Positions 44,008-56,542 are shown, counted from the stretch's first letter. The stretch: 64,000 nt of DNA from Neocallimastix lanati (nom. inval.) (GCA_016946835.1 JACVTC010000012.1:389001-453000); one strand, 5' to 3'. Made by a program: numbers and translations. Notes: generated by a model from the letters alone, not told the origin.

Positions 44008-44508
44008 TCACTTTAAGTTTATTTCAAATCGTTGGTCCACAGCGGGGATAAAGTTGCTTAGTTCAGCTTCAATTTTAGCGAATCTCATTTCACTTTGGTT
44101 TTGCATCTGTTCTATCATCGCAGCCGTCTGTTGCTGAGTGCTTATTATCATGTTCTTAAAATCCTCCATCTGCTTACTCAGCAAAGCAGCAAAGTCCATC
44201 GCTCCAGCATTAACATTTTTGCTTGAACTTTCTCCTTGGTTAGTCCCTGGCTTACTGGCTTCAGGTTTACTAGCCTCGGGTTGACTCTTCTCAGGCGCCG
44301 TAGCTGGTTTAGGTTTAGAAGCAACTGGTTTCTCAGGAGTACTAGTCACTTTCTTGTCTCCTGTATTTTGGCGTCGAGATGGAGGTGCTTCTATAGGCGT
44401 AGGACTACTCTCTGCAGTCACGCTGCCCACAGAACTCTTCAGAGAACCACTCCTTGTGGTCTTTCTTGTGTTTTCAGGTGCTTTATTACTCTTATTCTTT
44501 TTATCCAT
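44008..44508 (-). CDS. Small first ORF of the chromovirus
   Basis: This 166-residue protein starts MDKKNKSNKAPENTRKT. The first ~100 residues are a Pro/Ser/Lys-rich disordered tail with repeats (KPEASKPEASKPG). The last ~60 (MDFAALLSKQMEDFKNMI onward) predict as an amphipathic helix or coiled coil. It precedes gag-pol directly and shares its higher GC content and codon use, so it belongs to the element. It is not a recognisable capsid domain; it may be an N-terminal extension of gag or an accessory protein. The ATG at 44508 is the first in frame. Confidence 0.75.
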   Translation of the reverse strand: MDKKNKSNKAPENTRKTTRSGSLKSSVGSVTAESSPTPIEAPPSRRQNTGDKKVTSTPEKPVASKPKPATAPEKSQPEASKPEASKPGTNQGESSSKNVNAGAMDFAALLSKQMEDFKNMIISTQQQTAAMIEQMQNQSEMRFAKIEAELSNFIPAVDQRFEINLK

Positions 44509-44510
44509 TT

Positions 44511-45954
44511 ACTTTTCTTATTAATTTATCTAGTAATTATGGATATATTCACTCACTTTTAGTTTATTTAAAAAATTATAATTTGTTCACTTACTTAAAT
44601 TTATTTAGTTGATATAGGCGTCCACTTAATTTTTTTTTTTTTTTTTTTTAAAATAATAAGATAAAATAAATAAAAATAAAAAATAATTTTTTTTTTCTTT
44701 TTTTTTTTTAAAGTTAAATGTATAAAAATTAATAATTTAAATAAATAATTATTTTAAAAATTTTTTCTTTCGCTTCCCGAGTCACTACAAATATAAATTT
44801 GTACAAAAAATGACTACCTATCAAGCAAAAGCGAATTTTATTTGGTAAAGTACAAAATTTTTATTAATTAAAAATCGGTACTACCAAAAATTTAAAATTT
44901 TTAAATTAAATAATGATTTATAATTAAATTATTAATAAATTAAATTTCGGATATGCGAAATTTTAAAAAATTTAAATTTTTAAATTTTTGATCAAAATTT
45001 TATTTTGAAGCCGAAAAAATTTTTTTTTTGACTAAAATTTTTGTGGCTTCTTCCGCTACGTATTGTGGCGTAAAATTTTGTATCAAAAATTTTCTAAGTT
45101 ATACAATTAAAAGTAAACAAAGAAAATAAATAGAATGTGGTCCATTTCGCCAATTTTTTTTTTTTGAAATTTTAATAAGCCATCTATTTATTTGTGGCTT
45201 TTAAAATTTATATTATTACGCCATAAAATTTAATATAATTTTAAGTAAAAAAGAAATAAATGTATAAATAAATAAGTAAATAAATAAATAAATAAAAATT
45301 AAAAAGGTCAATAAAAAATAAAATATTTTTACATAATTTTTTTTTTTGACAATCATGTTATAAGGAAAATGATAAATAATTATTTTCCTTATAACCTTAT
45401 TTTTTATATTTTATTATTAATATTTATATTATATTTATATATTTTATATTTTATTATTGATATTATATTTTTATATTTTTCTATTAATATTATATTTTTA
45501 TATTTTTATATTTTTATATTTTATTATTAATATCAATATAATATTTTTATATTTTATTATTAAAAAATTTTATTTTATAAATTTATATTTAAATTAATAT
45601 TATTTAAAATATTAATTTTTTATATTATAACTAAAACTTTAGTTGTTATTATAACATCTTAATAATAGAATTAAACCTTTTATTTTATATATAATTTATA
45701 AATAAAATATTAAATAATAATAATAATTACAAAATAATATTTTTATAAGACTTAAATTATAGCTGTAAATTGAAATTTCAAAAATTAAAATTTGTTGTTC
45801 ACATTTCAATTACTATTTATATATTACAGCAACCGTTTTGTAGAGATATATAAATAGGTTTTTTACACATATGAATTCACATGTCTATCCCATATTATAT
45901 ATATGGGCGTGTAAAGAACATATATACTTTGGTATATATATCTTATACTATATC
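44511..45954. other. Leader-side non-coding tract
   Basis: Three degenerate repeats with TTGTTCACTTA-like cores (44517-44630) resemble those at 9560-9720. A perfect 14-bp hairpin GTTATAAGGAAAAT / ATTTTCCTTATAAC lies at 45357-45395. A TATAAATAGG box (about 45850-45860) suggests an LTR promoter relic. No gene. Confidence 0.5.
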
Positions 45955-46330
45955 AGTACGACGTCGGCGCTCCAAATTCCTAAGCAGAGGTAGCTCCAGT
46001 AGACATGTCTTGCCAAATAACATCCGTGTTATCCTATAGAAATTGAACTCGTAACCCTCACAGTATAGGCTATACAACTACACTAGGATGCCATGGGTGA
46101 TCAAATATAGAAATTAAATACGTGGCAATCCAATAATGGTAGGAGCGGAATTAATACTTACCTGAAATTGTGCCATTATAACCCCTTTACCCTTTCTCCA
46201 AACACTATCGGGAAAATCAGATCAAGAATAGATACCAGCAGGGGTTGGCCGGACACCAGATGATTATTAAGTCGCCACATAACAACCAGTAGAAAGCCCA
46301 GTTCTACTTTATATGCTAAAAAATGCTATA
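45955..46330 (-). repeat. GC-richer island with tRNA-like core (possible SINE)
   Basis: On the minus strand a box A match TAGTGTAGTTG (46075-46085) and a weaker box B GAGTTCAATTTC (46039-46050) lie between complementary 6-mers ATCCTA / TAGGAT (46084-46089 and 46031-46036), giving a tRNA-like outline. Flanking sequence on both sides is unusually GC-rich for the window and non-coding. No poly(A) tail or target duplication was found, so the SINE call is tentative. Confidence 0.4.
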
Positions 46331-46727
46331 TATATTTGTTGTTTTAAAAAGACTTAAAAGTTAATAATTTAATTAGATTATAATATAAATAAAATAATTA
46401 ATTATTTATTTATTCTAAATTAATATTAATTATTTTTTTTAATATATACTAATAAAGAATTTATGAATTAATTAAGTTTTTTTTATATACATTAAATAAA
46501 TAATTTATTTTTAAATAATAAAAATTAAAATATTTTCATATATACTTTATGTATCTGTTTTTTTTTTTAAAAAAAATTAAAAGAAAAAGAAATAATTAAA
46601 ATACTTTTTATCTTTTAAAAAAAATTGAATATTTAATTGTTCAGAATTAATATTAAAAAATAATATTTAGATAATTAATATAATAATTTAAAAGATATAA
46701 TTAAAAACTATATATTAAAATTTATTA
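46331..46727. other. A/T-rich region upstream of the MULE gene
   Basis: No terminal inverted repeat and no gene could be recognised. Confidence 0.5.
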
Positions 46728-48145
46728 ATGGAAGAAAACATAACTATTTATATAAGTGAGTCTAATAAAGGAGAAGAACAAATCATTATTAATAAACAAT
46801 ATAAATTTAATTTTTCACATTCAAGGAAAGATAATTCAAGAGTTTATAAATGTACCGAATATAAAAAAAATAATAAATGTAAATCTTTTATTATTTTAAA
46901 TAATGAGAAAGAAATCTTAAAATATGAGAGTTTACATAATCATCCTGGAAACGAATACAGTGTATCCCTATCTGTAATGAAACATAAAATTAAAGATGAA
47001 ATTAAAAAACATTCAAATCCTTTTGATATAAAACGAAAAAGACTATATAATGAAATTTCTAAAGAAATGGGATTTATATATCCGTGTCCAGAATATATTT
47101 CAGTTAAAACTCTAATATTAAGATTAATAAAAAACTACCATCCAATGTAACAACTTTTAATGAAATTCCTAATGAATCTGAATATTATAAAACTGAACGA
47201 AATGAAGATTTTATGATATTCAAAAATTCTGATTTAGTAATTTTTCAATCCCCTTTTCAAGCAAAATTATTTAAGAAATATAATAATGATATATTTGTGG
47301 ATGGTACTTTTTATATCGCACCTAAATTTAGTCAACAGGTGTTTATTACTAGAACTTACGTTAAAGAATTGAATAGTTTTTATACTACTTCTTATGCAAT
47401 ATTAAGAAATAAAAAGCAAAAAACATATAAAATGTTATTCAATAAATTAAAACAAAATTCTAATAATAATATTATAACTGAACCAAAAAATGTACATTGC
47501 GATTTTGAAAAAGGCATATCCAAAGCAGTTAAAAAAATATTTCCTAATATAAATATTAAATACTGTATTTGGCATTATAAAAATTTATTAGAAATTAAAA
47601 AAAATGAATTGTGCCGTAATGAAGTGAACGATGATGAAAAAATATTTAATTATTACAAAGGAATTTCAAACTTACCATTTATCAACCCTGAATACATAAT
47701 GGATATTTTTTCATTAATTAAAACTAAATCCATTGAAAAAAATTCTTGTCAATTTTTAAAATTTTTAGAATATTTTTATGAAACATATTTAATTGGTTAC
47801 GATATGAAAAGTTGGAATTATTATAATAATATTGAACATATAACCAATAATGCTTCAGAATCACTCAATAATTCTTTAAATAAACTATTTCCAATGAAAC
47901 CAAATTTTTATGAATTAATAAATAAATTAAAAGAACAGGAACATTTATCATATTATGATTACCAAATGAAAATAAAAGGAATTTGGAGAATGAAAAAAAA
48001 AATAAAAACAAAAACTGATGAAATTAATATCTTAATTGAAAAATACAAAAATAAAGAAGCCAAGTTAATTAATATAAAATATGATAGAAGTGATCTTTCT
48101 AAATTGTGGTTTGAATGTTTAACTAATTTAAATAATATTTTATAA
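46728..48145 (+). pseudogene. FLYWCH-MULE transposase gene with one frame change
   Basis: Two consecutive frames make one gene. The first (46728-47150, 140 residues) holds a FLYWCH zinc finger (RVYKCTEYKKNNKCKSFI, then ESLHNHPG). The second (from 47213, open from about 47140, to 48145) holds a MULE-type DDE transposase: first Asp in DIFVDGTFYIAPKF, second in HCDFEKGISKAVKKIF followed by CIWHY (the C-x2-H typical of MULEs), and a likely catalytic Glu in NNASESLNNSLN. One missing base in the A6 run at 47129-47134 would explain the frame change. No terminal inverted repeats were seen, so it may be a decaying DNA transposon or a host-adopted FLYWCH protein. Confidence 0.8.
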
Positions 48146-48334
48146 ATATTATTTAATAATAAATAATTATGAAATGACAGAGGAATTTCCAAAAGAAAAA
48201 ATCATTAAAATTCTTTCATACAAAAACTTATAATTAAATTTATTAATTAAAAAATTTATAATTATTAAAAAGTTAAAATGTTTATATACTTGATAAAATT
48301 TATGTAGTTTAAATAAATATTCTATAATTTTATA
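48146..48334. other. Spacer after the MULE gene
   Basis: A/T-rich; a 19-codon frame (MTEEFPKEKIIKILSYKNL) begins near 48173 with no recognised function. Confidence 0.4.
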
Positions 48335-48708
48335 GTTGCTGGGCTTACACTGAGTAATATTTTTTATTTAATAATTATATTTTATTTATTAATATTAATA
48401 TTTTTATCAACAATTTACGTTAATAGTAACGCTAGTGCGTTACAGTTACAAGTTCAATTATTATTTATACAAGTCAATAATATTATGATTGGTAAATAAT
48501 TTAATTTAACTTAGTTGACTAATCACTAAATAAAATATATTTAAATAAGTATTTAACTATATAATTAATTATAAAATAACAAAATTTAATGTACGAAATC
48601 AACAAAAGATTTTATTTGATTAGCTGAAATTGCTAGCTGTTTAGAGATACGTTACGTAACCAAAGAACTATCATTGGATAGGCTTGAAGTTACCATGTAT
48701 CTGTTACA
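48335..48708 (-). repeat. Partial LTR, family C
   Basis: It is nearly identical to 38431-38804 (a handful of differences) and is interpreted as the U3 side of the 5' LTR of the chromovirus at 38249-44508. It includes the palindrome at 48426-48443. Confidence 0.8.
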
Positions 48709-48716
48709 TAGTTATG

Positions 48717-49665
48717 TGATACGGGGTGTCACTAAATACCTTGTATTTCCTATTAAATACTCTTAATAATAATAAAATAAAATTATTATTAAATATTCTT
48801 ATTAAAATCTTTTATTAATATCAATTATAATAAAAATTATTATTAAATATTCTTATAAATTTCTTTTATTAATATTAAATATAATAAAAATTATTATTAA
48901 ATATTCTTATTAAAATCTTTTATTAATATCAAATCTAATAAAAATAATTATTAAATATTTTATTAATATTAAATATAATAAAAATTATTACTAAATATTC
49001 TTATTAAAAATTATATAATATTTAAATCATTACTAATTCTTATTTTTATATTAAGAATAATAAAAATCTATTTCAATAAATATTTGATATAAAATACAGA
49101 ATTATAAGTTTCTGTATAATATTTTCTAAACCTTTGAAATAAACTAAAAATAAATCAAAAATCAAAAATAAATTAAATCTTTATTAAAATAAAAATGAAC
49201 TAAAATACAGAATTTCAATAATAAAAAAATGATCTAAAATACAGAAAATATCAATTCTGTATAATTCTCTCTCTGAAAAACAATATCAAGAAGAAGCTAC
49301 CGTCCGGAATGCCCTTCGTGATACAATCTCTAAATTAATTTTTTATATTTTAATTTAATAAATGGTATTTTTTAAAAAAAAAATAATTTAAAATAATAGT
49401 TAAAAATTAAAATAAAATAGTTATAATAGTTTTTTTATAAAGAATATATTAATAATAAATAAAATGTATTAAAATAAAAGTATAAAAAGAATAAATTTCT
49501 TTCTTTTTAATACTTGGAACAAATAATTTTAATTTTAATTTTAAATAAAAGAATATTTTAAAATTTAATTTTTTTCTTGTTTCCAAATTTATTTTTATAG
49601 TTATGTGTTAATATTTATTTTTTTTTGTTTTGAATATCTTAGTGTTTCAACCCCAGCCCGTATCA
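48717..49665 (+). repeat. LTR, family D, short form
   Basis: TGATACGGG...CCCGTATCA, 949 bp, with only about four units of the 54-bp repeat. It is followed 8 nt later by a tRNA-type primer site (49674), so it is the 5' LTR of the element to its right. Confidence 0.75.
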
Positions 49666-49673
49666 TAAAAATT

Positions 49674-49690
49674 TGGTGGAGAATCCGGGC
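49674..49690 (+). other. tRNA-type primer binding site
   Basis: TGGTGGAGAATCCGGGC follows the LTR end and begins TGG, the complement of a tRNA CCA end. The identical 17-mer follows another LTR-like end at 63637-63653. Confidence 0.7.
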
Positions 49691-52058
49691 GCCTGAAACA
49701 CATTATAAGATGAAAAGAAACCTTAGAATAAATATTAAACATATAATTTTTTTTATTTAAACTTATTTTTTTGTTATAGGGAATATAAAATTTATAAAAC
49801 TTTGATTTTTTTTGGAAAAATTATTTAATTTTTTTTACTTAGTTACTGTAAAGATGTGATTATCCCAATCACATTTTAAATTAAAAATTTTTCTTGTGTA
49901 ATTCAAAAATGTAAATTATTCTTTGATTTATAAAATAATAAACAAAGTAAATAAATCATATGAACTAAATTTTTGAATTATATTCTTTAAGCCACAAGAT
50001 AAATTTTTAATGTAATAATTTTTATAAATTTTAATTCTGAGAAAATTATTGTTGTAAAATAATTTAAATGAATTAATTAAAGTTTAAAACAAAATAAATT
50101 AATAATTTATTTTGTGAAAATTAAGTTTCAAAATTTAATCATGACTCCTTTAACATTGTTTTTAAATCGAAAATAAATAAAGACTTTACTTATAATATTA
50201 AAATAATAAATAGATAATAAATGTACTTAATTTTAATTATTTAGTATTTAGTTTAATTAATAATTATATTTTTCTAAATTTAGTTATAGTTTATAAATTT
50301 ATTATTTAATAAAATTCATTAGGATAGTTTTATATTAAAATATATGTAATTTAGATAAAATAATATATTATCAATGTATTTAGGAAAAGTATAAATAGAA
50401 GATACTTTTCACATTTTTTCTCGACGTAATTGTTATTTTTAACAAACAACTATTAAATATTAATAAAATATATTTTAATAAAAAATTTTTTTTAATAAAA
50501 TAAAATTTATTGTATTTTGTTATTGTAATCTATTTTTGTGTTTTCTTTTACAGTTACACAAATTTTATACAAAAAAAAAAAAAAAAAAAAAAAATTTTTT
50601 TTTTGTGAAACTTAATTCGTAAATTTTATTTGTTATAATAAAACATTTATTTTTACTTATAATAATAATAAAAATAATAATAATATAAAAAATATATATA
50701 TATATTATTTATATATAATAATAGTTATTATAATAATAATGTTATTATAATAATTCAAAAAAAAAAAAAATTACATTTTAGAAGAGCACTTCCGCTCAAT
50801 TCTTATTTATTATTAAAATAATTACTTCCATCAAGAGAGTTTGTTCTATCTGGAAAGTCTATCAAGAGGATTTTTCAAGTTTTGAAAAACTTGGAATAAT
50901 TAGTTTTATTCAATAATAATAAATAAGTTTTATAATTATTAATTTTAAATTTTTATTTTCTTAATATTAGAATACTAAATTCATTCAATACCTACTATCA
51001 GGGAGAGCGGCTGTTAGATGAAAAACTCTATAGCTAAAGGCTCATCGATTGGGATAGGTGAATTAAGTAATTCCGTATTATTAATTAAATAAAAATTATT
51101 ATTATTAATTATTTCTAAAATCAGCATCGTTTTCCGGGAATATACAATATATGGTAATTTATTAGTGGCTTGATTAAATTCAGGTATAATAAATTATTAA
51201 AATAACTTTTTATTAGAGAGTAGATAAGAGCGTTTTCTTGTATAAGCGGGGGAGTAGAGCGCTATTTAATAAGGTTTCAATATCAGACCTTTAATTGAAA
51301 AATCCATAAAGCCCTTGTTTCAATAGGCAGGAACAGTTAAAGGTTACTTGGAACTGACGGTTAAATAGTGGAGGTCGAAAGACGCAGAGTAAATGCTTGC
51401 GGGAATCCAAAATAATAATAAAGTTATAACATATATTTGATTGTCCCTTATTAAAATATATACAAAAAAAAAATAAACTAATTTATATAATAATAATTCT
51501 ACTAACAAGCCCTTTCTATCTCTTAAAACTATTCTTCATTTTGGAATTTGTTCTAAAAAAAAAAAAAAAAAAAAAAATTTCTTCAATAATATTTGTCTTC
51601 CTTTTTAATAAGATTTACTTTATCATTTTTTTAAAATCCATATAAAAAAAAAAAAAAAAAAAAGAAAAAAAAAATTTTTTCTATAATAATTATTTTCCTT
51701 TTAATAGAATTTACTTTATCATTTATTCTTTCTGTTAAAATCTAAAAAAAAAAAAAAAAAAAAAAAAAATTTCGTTCTTTATTGTTCTTTATTAATAAAA
51801 GAAAATATATAAACATATTTTCTCTATAATATTTATCTCTCCTTTTTCTAAAAAAAAAGATTTTCTTTATCATTTTTTTGTTAAAATCTATATATATATA
51901 TATAAATATTATAAAATAAATTTCTCTATAAAACTATATTTTAAATTAAATAAATAAAAAAAAATATATATATATATCCACATAAAAAAAAAAAAAATTT
52001 TTTTTTTATATATTCGTTTCTATTTAAGCAATTTTGTGTACTTCTGTGTTCTTTCTTC

Positions 52059-52086
<28 letters not shown>
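49691..52086 (+). other. Long leader with A-tract repeats
   Basis: No gene. Items: TATAAATAG near 50386; poly(A) runs near 50568, 51550, 51645, 51745 and 52059; three ~100-bp units (51575-51900) with the shared core ATTTACTTTATCATTTTTT followed by an A tract; and a GC-richer non-coding part (50990-51410). The run of A ends directly at the gag ATG (52087). Confidence 0.6.
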
Positions 52087-52089
<3 letters not shown>

Positions 52090-53419
52090 AAGATTAGCGA
52101 AATAGTTAAATTATTGCCACGACTTGGTAGCTTCGATAGGGACATAGAATCATGGGCTGAAGAGTTCAATAGGGTAATGGAACTCTCAGATATTGATGAC
52201 CCTAGAAAAATGTTTGCTTGGGCAAAAGAATGTGTTCCTGGACGATTAAAAGGAGTAATTGAAGATCTTAAAGAAGAAGATGAAGAGGCTGAAATGATCA
52301 TATATCCAAGTATTACGGATATTAAAACAGCCATTGAAAAATTTTTAGATATTACTCCTCAAGAAAAATGCTTTAACCTAAAATCACTAAAAATACAAAA
52401 GGGTGAATCAATTAAAGACTTTAACTGGAGATACGGTAAATTATACGGATCACTTACTCCAGAAAGTCAAGCATTTATTACTATTAATGATTACACGGAT
52501 TCATTATTAAGTCGTCCATATGCTAGAAAGGAAGTAATAACTTCTCAACCAGCTAATTTAGAAGAAGCATTTAAAATAGCTGAACTTGCAGAGACTGAAT
52601 CCGAAATGCCCAATAGAAATAGAAATGTCGTTATGTTTACCAATACATACTTATGGAGGTCTAAATTCTATTTTTCCAAATAATTATAATAATAATTATA
52701 ATAATAGAAATTATAACAATCCTAGTAATTATGAATACAATAATTATCATTCTAATTATAATAATTATAACTATAATAATTATAATAATTATAATAAAAA
52801 TAATGGTTATAATCATTCAAATAATTATAATAATAATTATCGAAATTCTTATAATAATAATTATAACTCTATTAATAACAGAAATATAAATCATTTCCGA
52901 AATGGTTATAATAGTGGTAATAATTATAATAACAATAATCCAAATTTTAACAACATGAATAATAACTTTAGCAATAATAAAGTATCCGGAATTAAAAATA
53001 ATTTAAGAAATCAAAATTTTATGTCTAATAATATTAATCTAAATTGTTTTAAATGTCATCAACCTGGTCATAGGATACAAGATTGTCCTTATACTTATCA
53101 AGAACTAGCTGATATGGAAGCTACTGGAAGACTTAATAACAATAATCTCTACATTACAAATAACAGTAATACAAACAGAAATAATAACCTAAACAATAAT
53201 AATAACTATGATGGTAATTATAATATTAGTAATTTAAATAGAAACTCTAATATTAATACTAATAATGTAAACAATTATAACTCAAATGGAAACTTTAATG
53301 TTAATACTAATTATAATAATACTAGTTATAACAGTTCAAATCCTAATCATAATAACATAGATCCTATTAATAATAACCAAAATTTCTTTAATAACAATAA
53401 TCAACCTTTAAACTTCTAA
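52087..53419 (+). pseudogene. Gypsy gag remnant with Asn/Tyr-rich tail and zinc knuckle
   Basis: It starts MKISEIVKLLPRLGSFDRDI at 52087, directly after a poly(A) run. The first ~200 residues are a retrotransposon gag domain (EECVPGRLKGVIEDL-like helix, FNWRYGKLYGSL). It is followed by a strikingly Asn/Tyr-rich tail and a CCHC knuckle (CFKCHQPGHRIQDC, about 53047-53088). Broken. Confidence 0.75.
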
Positions 53420-53699
53420 ATGGGAGAAGGAATACTCCCATAAATCAAACCAATACAACTCTTTTAACTAATTCACTTACTGGAACTAAGGAATCTTCGA
53501 ATATAGAAGATAATAAAGAAATAGCCATTGTAGCTGAAAGAAGAAGTAGAAAAACTAATGAAAATAAACCATATAAGAAAGCAACTAAGAAAAGTTTAAA
53601 AGAAAATCCTCAACCAATTAAAGTTCCATCAAATAATCAGGAACAAATGGAAATGGAACCAGAAAGTGAAACTAATAGTAATAATTCTCTTTGAATTAT

Positions 53700-55920
53700 T
53701 GGGAAAATGTGTATTTGTTTTCATTGATGACATTTAAATATTTTCTAAATCAAAAGAAGATCACTTAAACATTTAAACATGTTATTTGAAATTTTCAGAA
53801 AATATGAAATAAAAATCAATATTGAAAAATGTTCCTTTTTCCAAGAAGAAGTTGAAGTTTTAGGTCATATAGTTACTAATAAAGGTTTAAAAACAATGGA
53901 TTCCAAGGTCAATGATGATAAAAATTGGATTAGACCTTGAAGTATTAATGAATTACGATCTTTCCTTGGGTACTGTAGGATATTATAGAAAATTTATAAA
54001 AATTTCGCTTTGTTAGCCGCTCCCTTAAATAAACTTTTAAGAAAGAATGTTTCATTTACATGGAAAGAAGAACAACAATCTAGGTTTGATAAATTAAAAA
54101 ATTCTATTATTCAGGCTCCTATCTTAGCTTTTCTCGATTATAATAAACAATTTATAATTAGAACTGATGCTTCAAAAGATGGTTTAGGTGGAGTATTATT
54201 ACAAATAAGTGATGAAGATGGACTTGAACATCCTGTACATTTTGTTAGTAGAACGTTAGAAAAAGCGGAAAGAAATTATAGTATCACAGATTTAGAAGGT
54301 ACTGCCGTATATTTCTGTTCAAAAAAATTTAAGTCTTATATTTCTGGGAATAAATATGAGACGCTACTATTTACAGACCATAACCTCTAGTTGTTTTATT
54401 TAATAATAAAGAACCGAGTAATATGAGGCATATTAGATGGTGCATTACCATTAGTATGCTAAGAATAAAGATAATCTATCATCAAGGTAAGAAAAATTCT
54501 CTTGCAGATGGTCTCTCAAGAATTAAGTCAAATAATCAAAATATTAATGAAAATAAGAGTACTATAGAAATATCTAATAAAAAGGAAGTATCATCTCAGG
54601 AGGGAAAGAATAAGGACTTAGGAAATAAGGACAATGAGAAACCAGAAAATAAAGATATTAAGAAATCAGAAAATTTATATAAAAATGATAATTTAAAAAT
54701 TTCTAATATAAAAATTTCAAAAATTAATTTAGACAAAAAAATTAAAAATTTCAAAATTATTTCTAATTTAAAAATTTCGAAGGAAAAAGAAAGAAAGGTA
54801 TATAGAAGATCAAAAAATCATTATATTCTAAATCTAAAAATTTAACAAATCCTGGAGACATTAATGATAATAAAAACTATTACAATCAAAATATATATAA
54901 GAATAAATTAAATAATTTAAATTCTAATATATTAGAATATAATAATAATATAAATAGTAATATAAGTTGTAAGTGTCGTATACAAGAAATAAATCAAAAT
55001 AAATTGAAAAAATTTATAAATCAATTAATTCAATTAAAATTCAATATTATTAAGTACAATAACAATATATTGAACAATATAAATTCCTATATATTTCAAT
55101 ATAATGAAAGTGATGCTTTTATGGATGAAAAACATTAAATTAAATATTTATGTCAATTGCAAAATCAATTATACCAAGTCTTCAATAATACAATATTATA
55201 TATGAATAAAATATTAGAAAATAAAATAGATACATATATTAACAATAGTAATTACCAAGTTAAAGCTATAAATCATAATAATTCAATTAATAATGAAAGT
55301 GAAAGTGAAATAGAACAAGAACAAAATGAAATTACTACTGAAAAGAATAAGGAAATTGGAGAATTTATGAAAGAATTTTTGGAGGATTACATAATTAAAT
55401 TAAATGGAGAAGAATATATTAAAGACGGCGATAATTTCAGAAAAATTATTAAGAAAAATGAAGATAAATTTCAATTGATCAATAAAGCACATTCTATTGG
55501 ACATGAAGGTTTGAACTTGTTTATAGTAGAAAAGATCAACAACCATTCGAATTATCCACATCCTTACCAACCTCTTATGTTCAAGGAACTCAAGAAGAAA
55601 AGTTAATTGAAAAAATTTATGGACCGCTATAAATGGATTATAGATGCTTGTAATAATATCAATAAAAATAATAAATATTGGGAAAATAAAAGAAAAGAAG
55701 AAACAAATTTTAATAAACAAAATGAAATAAAAATAGGCGATTTAGTTAAATAAGGAACTTTTCGCGATAAAATTAGACCCTTATTTTGTTGGACCTCATC
55801 AAGTAGTTAAAAAGAAATTTAATACAGTTCAATTAATGGATCCTAACACACATACATGCTTAGAACGACCAGTACACCTTAAAATTATCAAGTTTAATAC
55901 AACTAAGGTATAGTTGTATC
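53700..55920 (+). pseudogene. Gypsy reverse transcriptase, RNase H and integrase remnants
   Basis: Recognisable parts in order: end of reverse transcriptase (IEKCSFFQEEVEVLGHIV, about 53820), RNase H (FIIRTDASKDGLGGVLLQ, RTLEKAERNYSITDLEG, LLFTDHNL; 54010-54390), the connecting LADGLSRI motif (about 54500), an integrase zinc-binding part (KAHSIGHEGL, about 55490) and an integrase C-terminal end (DPYFVGPHQVVKKKFNT, about 55770). Long Asn/Lys-rich spacers lie between. Broken. Confidence 0.75.
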
Positions 55921-55935
55921 TTAAGGTGGGACGAA

Positions 55936-56289
55936 TGATATAAAATGAAATATTCAAACCTTAATTAATATAAAATAGTTTTTATTATTCAAACATAAAT
56001 TAATGTCATAAATCAAATTTAAATCTAATGATTTTACAACAATTTCAATATGTGGCTTGATTTCTATATATTAATTATATTTATTATTAATAATAAATTT
56101 TATATAATAAATCAATGTTTTAATTATATTCTTATTATTTTATATTTATATTTATATTTATATAGTTATTAAATATTTCCTTAAATAATAATTATTAATG
56201 GTTGATAAAAAAGGGTTAAGATCTAGCTTCAAAAAAACTCTTCATTAAAGAGAAAAAAGAAGTAGATTTTCTATTAAGTAATTTATGTT
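55936..56289. repeat. Possible 3' LTR remnant
   Basis: It begins TGATATAAAATG immediately after a purine-rich tract, as a 3' LTR would. No matching 5' copy and no end were recognised before the copia sequence starts. Confidence 0.35.
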
Positions 56290-56542
56290 TTAGTGAGTAA
56301 GAAATTTATAAAATTATCCATTAATGTACTATTCAAGTATTTCGTAAAACCATCAGCTATATTATCTTTTGATTCAATATATTTTAATTTGATTATTTTC
56401 TTGCTGACTAAGTCTCGGATGTGGTAATAACGAATATCGATATGCTTTGATTTTGGATTTATTGATACATTTTCACTGTTATAAATGATAGCTTTGTTGT
56501 CTACAAAAATTGTAATATCCTTAATATTTTTATTTAACTCGC

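Larger units (their letters stand above)
38249..44508 (-). mobile_element. GC-richer chromovirus (family C), coding part looks whole
   Basis: Minus-strand element with a small first ORF (44508-44008), a 1723-residue gag-pol frame (44000-38829), a purine-rich tract and a full 3' LTR (38804-38249). The partial LTR at 48335-48708 is nearly identical to it and is probably what remains of the 5' LTR, separated from the coding part by other insertions. The coding part looks whole; the LTR pair is not. The few differences between the LTR copies suggest a recent insertion. Confidence 0.85.
49666..55935 (+). mobile_element. Broken Ty3/gypsy element with very long leader
   Basis: Primer site at 49674, about 2.4 kb of non-coding leader with several poly(A) tracts, gag (52087-53419), then reverse transcriptase, RNase H and integrase remnants (53700-55920) ending in a purine-rich tract (TTAAGGTGGGACGAA) at 55921-55935. 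It is broken, with several breaks. A TATAAATAG box at about 50386-50394 inside the leader suggests that more than one element is mixed here. Confidence 0.7.

Noticed and set aside
44236-44562. Plus-strand Arg/Ser/Phe-rich 108-codon frame
   Set aside because: It is antisense to the small first ORF of the chromovirus.
49847-50567. Complete LTR from TGTAAAGATG to CAGTTACA around the TATAAATAG box
   Set aside because: No second copy, target duplication or primer site at its end was found, so the boundaries cannot be supported.
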